The position numbers were made by a program, and so were the translations under genes. Positions 1 through 9,319 of a stretch of 64,000 nt of DNA are shown here, one piece after another (the stretch's first letter is position 1; the number at the start of each line of letters is the position of its first letter). The notes under the pieces are model-generated. The model made no database searches. It had not been told where the DNA came from and saw only the letters and a list, made by a program, of their open reading frames with translations. Source of the DNA: Paraburkholderia sp. ZP32-5. Its GTDB lineage: Bacteria; Pseudomonadota; Gammaproteobacteria; Burkholderiales; Burkholderiaceae. The DNA is taken from contig NZ_JAJEJP010000002.1 in the NCBI RefSeq assembly GCF_021390495.1, positions 1,054,001 to 1,118,000 of the forward strand. The letters are read 5' to 3'.

Positions 1-1176
1 GCCGTGCTCGACCTGCTGGCCGACGCACGCAAGCCGGTGATTTTCATCGGTCATGGCGCGACGCTTGCCGAAGCCGGTCCCGAACTCGCCGAATTGCAGC
101 AGAAGCTGCGGATTCCCGTCATCACGTCGCCGAACGGCATGGGCTGCGTGCCGGCGGACGATGTCCTCACGCTCGGCTTCATCGGCCGCAACGGCGCGTT
201 TCCGGCCAACGAAGCGGGACGTCACGCGGATCTGGTGCTGACCGTCGGCACCCGTTTCGACGATCGCTCGTCGTCGAGCTGGCAGCCGGGCTATTCGTGG
301 AACTTCCCGAAGACGAAGCTCGTGCATGTCGATATCGACCCGCAGGAGCTGGGCCGCAATTACGCGACGGATATCGGCATCGCCGCCGATGCGAAGGTGT
401 TCACGCGGCAACTGCTAAACGCGCTGGCCGCGCGGCCCGCGATCGACGCGAAGCGCTTCGCGCCGTGGGCCGAGCAGGTGCAGGGCTGGGTGCGCCAGTG
501 GGAGACCTTCGTGCAGCCGCATTTCGGCGCGTCGACGAGCCCGCTGCGCCCGGAGTTCGTGGTCGGCACGTTGCAGAAGACGCTGCCCGATGACGTGATC
601 CTGGCGCTCGACTCGGGCGTGCATCACAACTGGTTCATGCAGTTCTGGAAGCCGAAGCGTCCGCAAAGCATGCTGAACAGCTGGGGCTATTCGTCGATGG
701 GCTTCGGCGTGTGCGGCATTCTCGGCGCGCAACTGGCCGCGCCCGATCGGCCCTGCGTCGCGGTGGTCGGCGACGGCGGCTTCACGATGACGCCTTACGT
801 GTTGTGCACGGCGATCGAATACGAGCTGCCGGTCGTGTGGATCATCTGGAACAACTTCGCGTGGAGCGCGATCCGCGATCTGCAATACGGTCTGTTCGAC
901 GGCCGCGAGATCGGCACCGCGTTCTACAAGGGACAATCCGGCGAGCGCTACAACCCGGACTTCGCGGCATGGGCGCGCGCCTGCGGTGCGGACGGCATGA
1001 CGGTCACGCGGCCGCAGGATCTGGGCGGCGCGGTCGAGCAGGCGTTGAAGAACCGGCGGCCGTGCGTGATCGACGTGCACGTCGACGCCGAAGTCAGGCC
1101 GCCGTCGACCGGCACCTGGCAATTGCCGCCGATTCCCTATAAGGAGCCGATCTACGGCAAGCCTTATATCGCGTGA
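1..1176 (+). CDS. Thiamine-diphosphate-dependent enzyme, acetolactate-synthase-like (5' truncated by window edge)
   Basis: This is the C-terminal 391 codons of a ThDP enzyme of the acetolactate synthase/benzoylformate decarboxylase fold; the N-terminal PYR domain lies outside the window. The central Rossmann-like domain comes first. The ThDP-binding motif GDG (bases 769-777) is followed 27 residues later by NN (850-855), the spacing of the Mg/ThDP site. Family members make or break carbon-carbon bonds next to a carbonyl. It heads a catabolic cluster with an ABC importer, isomerase and dehydrogenases, so it may cleave or form a 2-keto intermediate rather than make branched-chain amino acids. 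That role is inferred from context. No regulatory subunit gene follows it. Confidence 0.9.
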   Translation, partial: AVLDLLADARKPVIFIGHGATLAEAGPELAELQQKLRIPVITSPNGMGCVPADDVLTLGFIGRNGAFPANEAGRHADLVLTVGTRFDDRSSSSWQPGYSWNFPKTKLVHVDIDPQELGRNYATDIGIAADAKVFTRQLLNALAARPAIDAKRFAPWAEQVQGWVRQWETFVQPHFGASTSPLRPEFVVGTLQKTLPDDVILALDSGVHHNWFMQFWKPKRPQSMLNSWGYSSMGFGVCGILGAQLAAPDRPCVAVVGDGGFTMTPYVLCTAIEYELPVVWIIWNNFAWSAIRDLQYGLFDGREIGTAFYKGQSGERYNPDFAAWARACGADGMTVTRPQDLGGAVEQALKNRRPCVIDVHVDAEVRPPSTGTWQLPPIPYKEPIYGKPYIA

Positions 1177-1223
1177 CGACTGAAAGCGCGCACAACGAGA
1201 GAGCAGTTTTCGACGCAAGCTCC

Positions 1224-1262
1224 TGGCCGCCGCACTAAAACCACGCATTCGGCGGCCATTTT
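1224..1262 (+). terminator. Probable intrinsic terminator after the ThDP enzyme gene
   Basis: A 9-base inverted repeat (TGGCCGCCG at 1224-1232, CGGCGGCCA at 1250-1258) encloses a 17-base loop and is followed by TTTTC. It lies between the ThDP enzyme stop and the binding-protein gene. It could end or attenuate upstream transcription, so the ABC transporter may also have its own promoter. Confidence 0.5.
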
Positions 1263-1328
1263 CAAACGCTTTTCATGGGATCGGCGCGGGTGACGCAACA
1301 CCCGCTCCGATCGACACAGGAGACAGCC

Positions 1329-2561
1329 ATGAATTTTCGCAATCCGCATGGGCGGGTAGGGTATCGCTCGCTCATCGCTTTCGTAACGGGTCTGAGTTTC
1401 AGCGCGGCGGCGTTCGCGCAAGGCAACGAACCGGTGCGAATCGGCCTTATTTATTCGAAGCAGGGACCGGGCGCATCGATCGGTCAATTCCTCGAACGCG
1501 GCAGTGAAATCGCGTTGCAGGAAGCGGGCGGCAAGGTGCTCGGACGGCCGGTCGAAATCACCTGGCTCGACGAACCGAATCCGCAGGTCTCGCAGCAGAA
1601 CATGCAGAAGCTCGTCGATGAAAACAAGGTGGTCGCGGTGGTCGGCGGCAACTACAGCTCGTCCGCGCTCGCGATGATGAGCGTCGCCAATCGCGCGAAG
1701 ATTCCGCTGATTCTGCCGGGCGCGGCGGCAAGCGAAATCACCGGCAAGGACTGCAGCCGCTACACATTCCGCACCCAGGCGACGGTGCCGGTGCAGATTG
1801 CCGGCGTGATGCCGTACCTGTCGCAGATCGGCAAGAAGGTCTATTTCCTCACGCCTTCGTATGCGTTCGGTCAGGACATCCTGCGCTCCGCGCGCAGCCG
1901 TCTGAAAGAGAACGGCATGAGCGAGGTCGGCGTCGACGAAGTGCCGGTGAACACCGCGGATTACAGCTCGTACATCCTGAAGATCCGTCAGGCGAAGCCG
2001 GATGTCGTGCTGGGCGGACTCGTCGGTGGCGACTTCTCGAACTTCCTGAAGCAATGGAACGAGATGGGCATGAAGGACAAGATCCCCTACGTGGCCGTGG
2101 CGGTGACCGACACGGACTTCTGGGACGTCGGTCCGCAGGCGTCAGCGGGCATCTACGTGAAGCCCTGGTACTACAACAATCCGAAGAACACCGCGGCCGA
2201 AAAGAAGTTCACCGCCGACTTCGAGAAGAAGTATGGCCAGCCTCCGTCGGATAAGGGATGGTCCGGCTGGATCGCGATGCGCTCGCTGCTCGAATCGATC
2301 AATGCAGCGAAGTCCACCGACTCGAAGGCGATCGTCACGGCACTGGAAAACTGGAAAAACACCGACGGTCCGCTGCCGTTCTATTTCCGCTCGTGGGATC
2401 ACCAGCTGGTGCGTCCGTCCGTGGTCGTCAAGGTGAAGTCGAAGATCACCGACAAATACGACTACTTCGACGTCGTCAAGGACACGTCGAGCACGGCCGC
2501 CGAGACCGAAAAGGCCTTCGGCGACAAGCAGGAAATCGGCTGCAACATGCCGTCGCTGTAA
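1329..2561 (+). CDS. Branched-chain-type ABC transporter substrate-binding protein (LivJ family)
   Basis: Periplasmic binding protein of 410 residues, type I fold (Peripla_BP_6). The chosen ATG has a strong AGGAGA site at 1318-1323 and gives a clear Sec signal peptide with a hydrophobic core and a likely AFA|Q cleavage near residue 30. An upstream in-frame start at 1275 would bury this signal peptide. The mature start, EPVRIGLIYSKQGPGA, is typical of Leu/Ile/Val-like receptors, a family that also binds aromatic acids, amides and urea. It is followed directly by matching permease and ATPase genes and is surely the receptor of that importer. The ligand is unknown; the neighbouring genes suggest a carbon source. 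Confidence 0.93.
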   Translation: MNFRNPHGRVGYRSLIAFVTGLSFSAAAFAQGNEPVRIGLIYSKQGPGASIGQFLERGSEIALQEAGGKVLGRPVEITWLDEPNPQVSQQNMQKLVDENKVVAVVGGNYSSSALAMMSVANRAKIPLILPGAAASEITGKDCSRYTFRTQATVPVQIAGVMPYLSQIGKKVYFLTPSYAFGQDILRSARSRLKENGMSEVGVDEVPVNTADYSSYILKIRQAKPDVVLGGLVGGDFSNFLKQWNEMGMKDKIPYVAVAVTDTDFWDVGPQASAGIYVKPWYYNNPKNTAAEKKFTADFEKKYGQPPSDKGWSGWIAMRSLLESINAAKSTDSKAIVTALENWKNTDGPLPFYFRSWDHQLVRPSVVVKVKSKITDKYDYFDVVKDTSSTAAETEKAFGDKQEIGCNMPSL

Positions 2562-2593
2562 AAGCGGCGCGGGGTACGTTTTCAGGGGGCATC

Positions 2594-3463
2594 ATGCTCG
2601 ATATGCTCGTCTCCCAATCGGCCAACGGGCTGGTGCTGGGCTTCGTTTATGTGCTGATCGCGGTGGGTCTGTCCATCACGTTCGGTCTGCTTGGGGTGAT
2701 CAACTTCGCGCACGGCGCCTTCTTCGCGCTCGGCGCGTACGTCGCGTATCAGCTGTTCCAGATGTTCGGCTGGCCTGCCGTCGTGTTCGCGCCGGTCGTG
2801 GTCGGCGTGATCGGCATGGTGGTCGAAGTGCTGATCATCCGGCGGCTGTACGGCAAGGATCCGCTGTCCAGCCTGATCGTCACGTTCGCGCTGGCGCTGC
2901 TGATCGAGGCGCTGATCCGCGCGTTCTGGGGCGCGGACGGCAAGCCGTTCAATCCGCCCGATTTTCTGTCGGGCATCGTCGAGGCCGGGCCGCTGCTGAT
3001 CACGAAGTATCGCGTGGCGGTGCTGGTCGCGACGGTCGGCACGCTCGCCGCGCTGGCCGCGTTCTTCGCGTTCACGCCGTATGGGCGGATTCTGCGTGCG
3101 GGCAGCCGCGATCCCGAGATGGTCGAACTGCTCGGCATCAATCTGCCGCGCGTGCTGACCGGCGTGTTCGGGCTGGGCTGTGCGCTGGCGGCGATCGCGG
3201 GCGTACTCGCGGCGCCGTTGTGGACCGTGTCGCCGTCGATGTCCGCGAACGCGATCATGCCGGCTTTCGTCGTGGTCGCTATCGGCGGACTCGGCTCGTT
3301 CGCCGGCGCGGTGGTGGCGGGGCTCGCGGTCGGCGTCGTGACCTCGGTGACGATCCAGTTCCAGCCGGACGCGGCCGCCGCGTCGATGTACGCACTGATG
3401 TTTCTGGTGATGCTGCTGCGCCCGCGCGGCCTGTTTGGAGAACAATGGGAGCGCTTCGAATGA
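2594..3463 (+). CDS. ABC transporter permease, LivH family
   Basis: Inner-membrane permease of 289 residues with about eight hydrophobic helices. The N-terminal pattern (ANGLVLGFVYVLIAVGLS, then GVINFAHGAFF) is characteristic of LivH. It lies 32 bases after the binding-protein gene, and its TGA overlaps the next start codon (ATGA), indicating translational coupling. It should pair with the LivM-like domain of the next protein to form the transmembrane channel. Confidence 0.93.
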   Translation: MLDMLVSQSANGLVLGFVYVLIAVGLSITFGLLGVINFAHGAFFALGAYVAYQLFQMFGWPAVVFAPVVVGVIGMVVEVLIIRRLYGKDPLSSLIVTFALALLIEALIRAFWGADGKPFNPPDFLSGIVEAGPLLITKYRVAVLVATVGTLAALAAFFAFTPYGRILRAGSRDPEMVELLGINLPRVLTGVFGLGCALAAIAGVLAAPLWTVSPSMSANAIMPAFVVVAIGGLGSFAGAVVAGLAVGVVTSVTIQFQPDAAAASMYALMFLVMLLRPRGLFGEQWERFE

Positions 3464-6117
3464 CCACGCGTACGAATACCGACACCCGTAGCCATGCCGA
3501 CGCGGACGCGTCCGCGGGCACGCATGCCGGCGCGCCTCGGCGCGTCCGGTTCAGCTTGATGCATCACCCCGTCATCGTGATGGCCGTCGTGCTGATCGGC
3601 GTGAGCGGCGCCGCGCTCGCGTTCGGCATGCCGATCGACCGGATCACGCAGATCGCGATCTACACGCTGTATGCGGCGGGGACCAACTTCCTGATTGGCT
3701 ACCTTGGGCTCGTGCCGTTCGGCGCGTCGTTCTTTTTCGGCTGTTCGAGCTATGCACTCGCGATCGGGTTCGGCGCGTTCGGCGGCAACGAGATTTCCGG
3801 CGTGTTGATTGCGGGCCTGTTCTCGGTGCTGCTCGCACTCGTGATCGGCGCATTGATCCTGCGGCGCAAGGGTTTGTATTTTTCGCTGCTGACGCTCGCC
3901 TGCTCGCAGATCGCGTTCGAGATCGCCTACAAATGGACGTCGGTGACGGGCGGCGAAAACGGCCTGCAGAATGTGTCACGGCCGTTGTTCAACTCGGCGC
4001 TGTCGTTTCACGTATTCACGGTCGTCGTCGTGCTGGCGCTGTCGTGGCTGCTGTGGCGCATCGCGCATGCGCCGTTCGGCCGCCTGATGCAGGCGCTACG
4101 CGACAACGAACAGCGCGTGACGAGTCTCGGCTACGACGTCTATACGACGCGCCTGATCGCGCTGGTGATCGCGGGCGGCACCATCGGTGTCGCGGGCGGC
4201 TTGATGGCGCTGCTGCTGCAGGGCGTCTACGCGAACAATCTGAACTGGGCGCACGCGGGCGATCCCGTGCTGATGGCCGTGCTCGGCGGCGTGCATCAGT
4301 TTCTCGGCCCGCTGTGGGGCGCGATTACGTTCATCGTGCTGGAAGACCGCCTGAGCGCGGTTACCGAGAACTGGTGGCTGTTTTTCGCGCCGGTCATCAT
4401 CCTGATGGCGTTGCTGTCGCCGGAAGGCATCCAGGGGTTCGTGCGACGCTTCGGCAAGCGCTCGCGCTGGACGCTCACGCGCGACACCATTCCGCCGCGG
4501 CCCGCGCGCATCACGCCGTATCGTCCGCTCGACGCGGGCGGCGACTCCAGCGGCACCGTGCTGTCGGTCCAGAACCTGTCGAAGCGCTTCGGCTCGATCG
4601 TCACGCAGGACGGTATTTCGCTCGACGTGAAGCGTAATCAGCTGCACAGCTTCATCGGGCCGAACGGCGCGGGCAAGACGACGTTCTTCAACATCCTGAC
4701 GGGCTTCGTTTTTCCGGACGGCGGGCGCATCGTGTTCGAGGGCAAGGACGTGACGCAGTTGCAGGCGTACAGGCGCGCGCGGCTCGGTCTCGCGCGTTCG
4801 TTCCAGATTCTCAGCGTGTTTCCGAATCTTTGCGCGTTCGAGAACGTGCGCATCGCGGTGCAGGCGTCGCGCCGGCAATGGCGCGGCTTCTGGCGCGACG
4901 CGTATGGCGACGACCAAGCCAACGAGCGGGTCTGGTCGCTGCTCGACGCGGTCGGTCTGGCCGATCGTGCCGCCCACGTGTGCGCGGAACTGTCGCACGG
5001 CGAAAAGCGCCTGCTCGAAATCGCAATGACGCTCGCGACCAGCGCGCGGCTGCTGCTGCTCGACGAGCCGCTCGCCGGTCTTGCCGAATCGGACCGCAAG
5101 GTCGTCTCCGCGCTGATCCGGCGGCTCGCCAGTTCGCACGCGGTGCTGTTGATCGAACACGACATCGACCGGGTGCTGGCGCTGTCGGATCGCATCACCG
5201 TATTGCACCAGGGCCGGCTGATCGCCGACGGCCTGCCCGCCGATGTTGCGCGCAATCCGCAGGTGATCAGCGCCTATCTCGGCGATGCGAGCGCGCATGC
5301 GCAACCGGCCATCAGCGTCGACGCCGCCGCGAACGACGCGCGCCAAACGCAGCATGCGCCGCATGCGCCGCAAGCACGCCCGGCCGGCGCGGCGCTGTTA
5401 CGACTTGAAAACGTAAGCGCGGGCTATGGCGGCGGCACGGTACTTGAAGGCGTCGATCTGACCGTCAACAGCGGTGAAGTGGTCGCGCTGCTCGGCCGCA
5501 ACGGCGTCGGCAAGACGACGCTGTTACGCACGATCACCGGCACGTTGCCCGCGACCTCCGGCCGCGTGATGTTCGACGGTAACGACGTCAGCGCGATGCG
5601 TGCCGACCTGATCAACCGGCTCGGCGTATCGCTCGTGCCGGAAGGGCGGCGGCTGTTTCCGAACCTGACCGTGCAGGAGAATCTGAAGCTGGCTGCGCGA
5701 GCCGGTGGCGCGCCGCTCGACGAGATCTGCGAACTGTTTCCGAAGTTGCGCGTGCTGATGCGCTCGCGTGCCGCGAATCTGTCGGGAGGCGAGCGTCAGA
5801 TGGTCGCGATTGCCCGCGCGCTGATGGTGCCGAGCCGGCTGATCCTGCTCGACGAACCGTTCGAGGGGCTGGCGCCGGCGGTCGTGCATGAAGTGCGCGA
5901 GGCGGTGAAGAAGCTGACCACGCGCGCAAGCCTCGTGATCGTCGAACACCATGCGCAGTCGGTGCTGAACATGGCCGATCGCGCGTATGTGCTGGTCAAC
6001 GGACAGGTGGCGTTCAGCGGCGCCGCGCGCGAACTCGCGGCCGATACCGCGTTGCAGGACCGTCTGCTCGGCGTCGGCGCGGGCGATACCGACGAACTGT
6101 TGCGCAGGACCGCATGA
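3460..6117 (+). CDS. Fused ABC transporter protein: LivM permease - LivG ATPase - LivF ATPase
   Basis: An 885-residue fusion of three normally separate subunits. Residues about 35-325 form a LivM-type permease. Residues 366-610 form a LivG-like ATPase (Walker A GPNGAGKTT 400-408, signature LSHGEKR 511-517, Walker B with D535/E536). A linker rich in Ala, Gln and His (611-643) leads to a LivF-like ATPase (Walker A GRNGVGKTT 679-687, signature LSGGERQ 774-780, D798/E799). Every catalytic motif is intact, so both nucleotide sites should work. The start at 3460 overlaps the LivH stop (ATGA). With the LivH protein and the receptor this gives a complete importer from three polypeptides. Confidence 0.93.
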   Translation: MTTRTNTDTRSHADADASAGTHAGAPRRVRFSLMHHPVIVMAVVLIGVSGAALAFGMPIDRITQIAIYTLYAAGTNFLIGYLGLVPFGASFFFGCSSYALAIGFGAFGGNEISGVLIAGLFSVLLALVIGALILRRKGLYFSLLTLACSQIAFEIAYKWTSVTGGENGLQNVSRPLFNSALSFHVFTVVVVLALSWLLWRIAHAPFGRLMQALRDNEQRVTSLGYDVYTTRLIALVIAGGTIGVAGGLMALLLQGVYANNLNWAHAGDPVLMAVLGGVHQFLGPLWGAITFIVLEDRLSAVTENWWLFFAPVIILMALLSPEGIQGFVRRFGKRSRWTLTRDTIPPRPARITPYRPLDAGGDSSGTVLSVQNLSKRFGSIVTQDGISLDVKRNQLHSFIGPNGAGKTTFFNILTGFVFPDGGRIVFEGKDVTQLQAYRRARLGLARSFQILSVFPNLCAFENVRIAVQASRRQWRGFWRDAYGDDQANERVWSLLDAVGLADRAAHVCAELSHGEKRLLEIAMTLATSARLLLLDEPLAGLAESDRKVVSALIRRLASSHAVLLIEHDIDRVLALSDRITVLHQGRLIADGLPADVARNPQVISAYLGDASAHAQPAISVDAAANDARQTQHAPHAPQARPAGAALLRLENVSAGYGGGTVLEGVDLTVNSGEVVALLGRNGVGKTTLLRTITGTLPATSGRVMFDGNDVSAMRADLINRLGVSLVPEGRRLFPNLTVQENLKLAARAGGAPLDEICELFPKLRVLMRSRAANLSGGERQMVAIARALMVPSRLILLDEPFEGLAPAVVHEVREAVKKLTTRASLVIVEHHAQSVLNMADRAYVLVNGQVAFSGAARELAADTALQDRLLGVGAGDTDELLRRTA

Positions 6118-6968
6118 TGGCCGCGCATACCGCAACCGGCGCGAGACCGCTCGGCATCAACACTTACGGCTATATCTGGTCGACCCCGGCGGCGCAATGC
6201 GTGAGCGAGCTGGCCGCGCTCGGCTATCGCGAGTTCGAACTGGTGCTGAACCCGCCGCATCTGTCGCTCGATGAATTTTCAGCGCCGGAACGCGCGCGCT
6301 TCGCGGCATCGCTGGCGAATCGCGGCATCACGGTGCGCTCGCTGAACGTGCCGAGCCTCGATCACAACCTCGCGAGTCCGATGCGGCGCATGCGCGACTA
6401 TTCGGTGGCCCTGTTCATCGATTCGATCGACCTCGCCGCCGATCTTCACGCGACGCATCTGGTGGTCGTGCCTGGGCGCATGAGTCCGCTGTTTCCACCC
6501 GCGCCCGCCGCACGCGAGGCGTGGATGCGCGAAAGCCTCGATCCGCTCATCGAGCATGCGGAGAAGCGGGGCGTGACGCTCGCGCTGGAGAACGTGCCGT
6601 TCGCGTCGTTTCCCGATGCGGGCTCGCTCGGCGCGTTCGTGCGCGGCTATGGCTCGCGGGCGCTCACCATCTGCTATGACGCCGCCAACGCGCATTTCAT
6701 CGGCGAATCGCCGGCGGCGGGCTTGCGCGCGCTCGGCGGGCTCGTCAGTCTCGTTCACCTGTCGGACACGACGCGCAACGCGTGGCGCCACGACGAAATC
6801 GGTCTGGGCGACGTGCCTTTCGACGAAGTGCGCGGTGCGCTCGACGACATCGACTTCAAAGGAACCTGCATGCTTGAAATCATTGCGGCGCAACCGCAAG
6901 CCGCGATCGTGCGCAGCCATCGCGCGCTCGCGTCGCTGGGCTTCGCGGCACCCGGGGAGGCCTGTTGA
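6114..6968 (+). CDS. Sugar phosphate isomerase/epimerase family protein (xylose-isomerase-like TIM barrel)
   Basis: A 284-residue TIM-barrel protein of the AP-endonuclease-2/xylose-isomerase-like superfamily. Likely metal ligands are E159 (in ALENVPF), D189 and H194 (CYDAANAH), H215 (VHLSD) and E255 (MLEI), the usual arrangement in ketose epimerases and inosose dehydratases. It overlaps the upstream stop (ATGATG) and the downstream start, so it is coupled inside the operon. The reaction is probably isomerisation, epimerisation or dehydration of a polyhydroxylated intermediate; the substrate is not known. ATG at 6117 is an equally possible start. Confidence 0.88.
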   Translation: MMAAHTATGARPLGINTYGYIWSTPAAQCVSELAALGYREFELVLNPPHLSLDEFSAPERARFAASLANRGITVRSLNVPSLDHNLASPMRRMRDYSVALFIDSIDLAADLHATHLVVVPGRMSPLFPPAPAAREAWMRESLDPLIEHAEKRGVTLALENVPFASFPDAGSLGAFVRGYGSRALTICYDAANAHFIGESPAAGLRALGGLVSLVHLSDTTRNAWRHDEIGLGDVPFDEVRGALDDIDFKGTCMLEIIAAQPQAAIVRSHRALASLGFAAPGEAC

Positions 6969-7885
6969 TGAGCCGGATTCTGGTGACAGGCGCGGCCGGT
7001 CTGCTGGGCCGCTTCGTGGTCGACGAATTGCGTTCGCACGGCTATGAAGTGCGCGGTTTCGACCGCCGCGACGGCAGCGCGGACATCGACTGGATCGTCG
7101 CCGACGTGACCGATGCCGCCGCGCTCGCGGCAGCGATGCGCGATATCGACGCGGTACTGCACATCGCGGCCTTGCCGAATATCTGGTCCGGTGACGGCGC
7201 GTCGATCATGCGCGTCAATACGCAGGGTACTTATCTGGTGTTCGACGCGGCCGAAGCCGCCGGCATCGAACGCGTGGTGTTCTGTTCGAGCGATTCGGTG
7301 GCCGGCTATACGGTGCGCGAAGGCCGCATGATCGCGCCGCGCTACGCGCCGCTCGATGTCGCGCATCCGCTGCAGGCCACCGATCCGTATGCGCTGAGCA
7401 AGGTGCTCGGCGAGGACATCGCGCGGGCCTACGCATTGCGCGGCATGGCGGTGCTGGCGCTGCGCACGGTATTCGTCGCCTATCCGGAGATGGAGGGCGA
7501 AATCGTCGCGCGCGCGAAGGATCCGGACAACTACACGGCGCCCGCGGTGGGCGGCCCGTCGACAGCCGGCGGCGGGCCGCTGCATCATCATATCGATGCG
7601 CGCGATCTCGCCCGCGCGTTCCGCCTCGCACTCGAATTGCCGATGCGGGCCGGCGAGTTCGACAGTTTCTATCTGGCCGCGAACGTGACGCTCGCGCCGG
7701 AGCCGACCGTCGAGCGTCTGCGACGCCTGCATGGCGACGCGGTCGAGATTCGCGATCCCGGCTACTACCGTAGCAATCCGTACGCGCCGCTCTACGATCT
7801 GACGCATGCGAAAGAGCGGCTTGGCTTCGTGCCCGAATATGACCTGCGACACCTGTTGACCGGCTTGCCCGGTTTCGAGAACTGA
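6968..7885 (+). CDS. NAD(P)-dependent epimerase/dehydratase family oxidoreductase (extended SDR)
   Basis: Extended short-chain dehydrogenase of 305 residues. The N-terminal Rossmann motif GAAGLLG binds NAD(P); a Ser followed by the YxxxK pair (YALSK) gives the catalytic residues. The fold is that of NDP-sugar epimerases, but this family also includes uronate and lactone dehydrogenases, which fits a catabolic operon better. The ATG overlaps the previous TGA by one base. A TTG three bases upstream is a less likely start. A second extended SDR lies at 8342, so two successive oxidation or epimerisation steps are plausible. Confidence 0.88.
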   Translation: MSRILVTGAAGLLGRFVVDELRSHGYEVRGFDRRDGSADIDWIVADVTDAAALAAAMRDIDAVLHIAALPNIWSGDGASIMRVNTQGTYLVFDAAEAAGIERVVFCSSDSVAGYTVREGRMIAPRYAPLDVAHPLQATDPYALSKVLGEDIARAYALRGMAVLALRTVFVAYPEMEGEIVARAKDPDNYTAPAVGGPSTAGGGPLHHHIDARDLARAFRLALELPMRAGEFDSFYLAANVTLAPEPTVERLRRLHGDAVEIRDPGYYRSNPYAPLYDLTHAKERLGFVPEYDLRHLLTGLPGFEN

Positions 7886-7886
7886 C

Positions 7887-8309
7887 ATGACGACCCTCAT
7901 CCCCGACGATAAACACTTCAGAAACGCGGCCAGCGAAAAGCAGGCAGTGACGCGCAATCTCGCCGAACTGCTGTGGGTGCAATACCCGGGCCACTTCAAT
8001 CAGGCGCTGTCGAAGGCGATCGTGACGCCGGAGACCACCGGCAGCCGCTTCTTCGATCACCGTATCTCGTGCTACGAGCCGGGTGCGTATGTCGAGAATC
8101 ACGTGCACAAGGTGCAGGAGCAGATCTATCACGTGCTGTCGGGCGAGGGCGTGCTGACGGTCGACGGCGAGCGGCGTCTGGTGCGCGCCAACGACGTCAC
8201 CTACATTCCGCCCGGCGTGCACCACGAGCTGCACTGCACGGGCACGGACACGCTGGTGTTTCTCGTCATCACGAGCCCGCCGACCGACGACGAGCCGCAG
8301 CCGCGCTGA
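7887..8309 (+). CDS. Cupin-domain protein
   Basis: Single-domain cupin of 140 residues. Cupin motif 1 is visible in the region with YEPGAYVENHVHKVQEQIYHVL (His, His and Glu/Gln metal ligands) and motif 2 in IPPGVHHELHCTG. Such small cupins act as isomerases, dioxygenases or metal-dependent lyases. The gene sits one base after the preceding SDR stop, so it belongs to the operon. The reaction cannot be assigned. Confidence 0.88.
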   Translation: MTTLIPDDKHFRNAASEKQAVTRNLAELLWVQYPGHFNQALSKAIVTPETTGSRFFDHRISCYEPGAYVENHVHKVQEQIYHVLSGEGVLTVDGERRLVRANDVTYIPPGVHHELHCTGTDTLVFLVITSPPTDDEPQPR

Positions 8310-8341
8310 CGCGCATCGACGCAACACCTCAGGAAAGGCAT

Positions 8342-9319
8342 ATGAAGAAGATTCTGGTTACCGGCGCGAGCGGTTGGCTCGGCGCCGAAATCGTCAGGAC
8401 GCTGCTCGCGCGCGGCGATGCCGTGGTCGCGGCCGACATCGTCATCAGTCCCGCGACGGCCGCGCTCGCGTCGCGCGATCCGAAGCTCACCGCCGTCGCG
8501 GTGGATCTGTGCGAGTGGCCGCAGGTGATGTCGCTGATGACCGCGCAGCGGCCGGACGCGGTGATTCACGCGGCCGCCGTTGTCGGCGTGATTCAGTGCG
8601 CGGACATCCCGATCAAGGCCAATCGCGTCAACGTGGAAGGCTCGATCAATCTGTTCGAAGCGATGCGGCTGGCCGGCGTGAAGCGCGTCGTGCACGTCAG
8701 CACGGAAGAGACCTACGGCGATTTTCTCGCGCCGACGATCGACGAGGAGCATCCGCAAAAGCCCGTCAGCGTGTATGGCGCGACCAAGCTCGCGGTGGAG
8801 CACTACGGCCGCATGTATTCGCGCGATCACGGACTGGAGTGCATCAACGTGCGCACGTGCTGGGTGTACGGTCCGCATCTGCCGCGTCCGCGGGTGCCGC
8901 GCACGTTCATCGAAGCCGCGCTGCGCGGCGAGCCGCTGCATGTCGACGACGGCGCGCAGCTCGCGGTCGATCAGGTCTATATCGCCGATACGGTGGCCGG
9001 CCTGCTGCTCGCGCTCGACAAGCCGCGGCACCGTTACGACAGCTACAACGTCGCGACGGGCGTGGCGCCGACCATCGCCGATGTCGCCGATGCGGTGAAT
9101 CGGGCGGTGCCGGGCGCGCGCATCAGCGTCGGCAGCCTCGGCCCATACCGCCACGGCGGCGTGGTGCTGAGCGCGACGAAAGGGGCGCTCGACATCAGCC
9201 GGGCGCGCACGGAACTAGGCTACGAGCCGCAATACGATTTGCAGCGCGGCATCGAAGCAACCATCGAGGCAACCCGCGCGGCCTTCGCGCGCGAAGCAGT
9301 CACAGGAGATCAACGATGA
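8342..9319 (+). CDS. NAD(P)-dependent epimerase/dehydratase family oxidoreductase (second extended SDR)
   Basis: A 325-residue extended SDR with the nucleotide-binding motif GASGWLG at the N-terminus and the active-site YGATK. The ATG is preceded by an AGGAAAGG site at about 8331-8338. Its stop overlaps the start of the next gene (ATGA at 9316-9319). It is related to the SDR at 6968, though the two are diverged. The product is likely a sugar or sugar-acid dehydrogenase/epimerase; the substrate is unknown. Confidence 0.88.
   Translation: MKKILVTGASGWLGAEIVRTLLARGDAVVAADIVISPATAALASRDPKLTAVAVDLCEWPQVMSLMTAQRPDAVIHAAAVVGVIQCADIPIKANRVNVEGSINLFEAMRLAGVKRVVHVSTEETYGDFLAPTIDEEHPQKPVSVYGATKLAVEHYGRMYSRDHGLECINVRTCWVYGPHLPRPRVPRTFIEAALRGEPLHVDDGAQLAVDQVYIADTVAGLLLALDKPRHRYDSYNVATGVAPTIADVADAVNRAVPGARISVGSLGPYRHGGVVLSATKGALDISRARTELGYEPQYDLQRGIEATIEATRAAFAREAVTGDQR

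Noticed and set aside
2582..3445. Long open frames on the minus strand opposite the transporter genes
   Set aside because: They mirror the plus-strand codon bias, have Arg/His/Asp-rich products and no recognisable domain. The plus-strand genes have clear family motifs.
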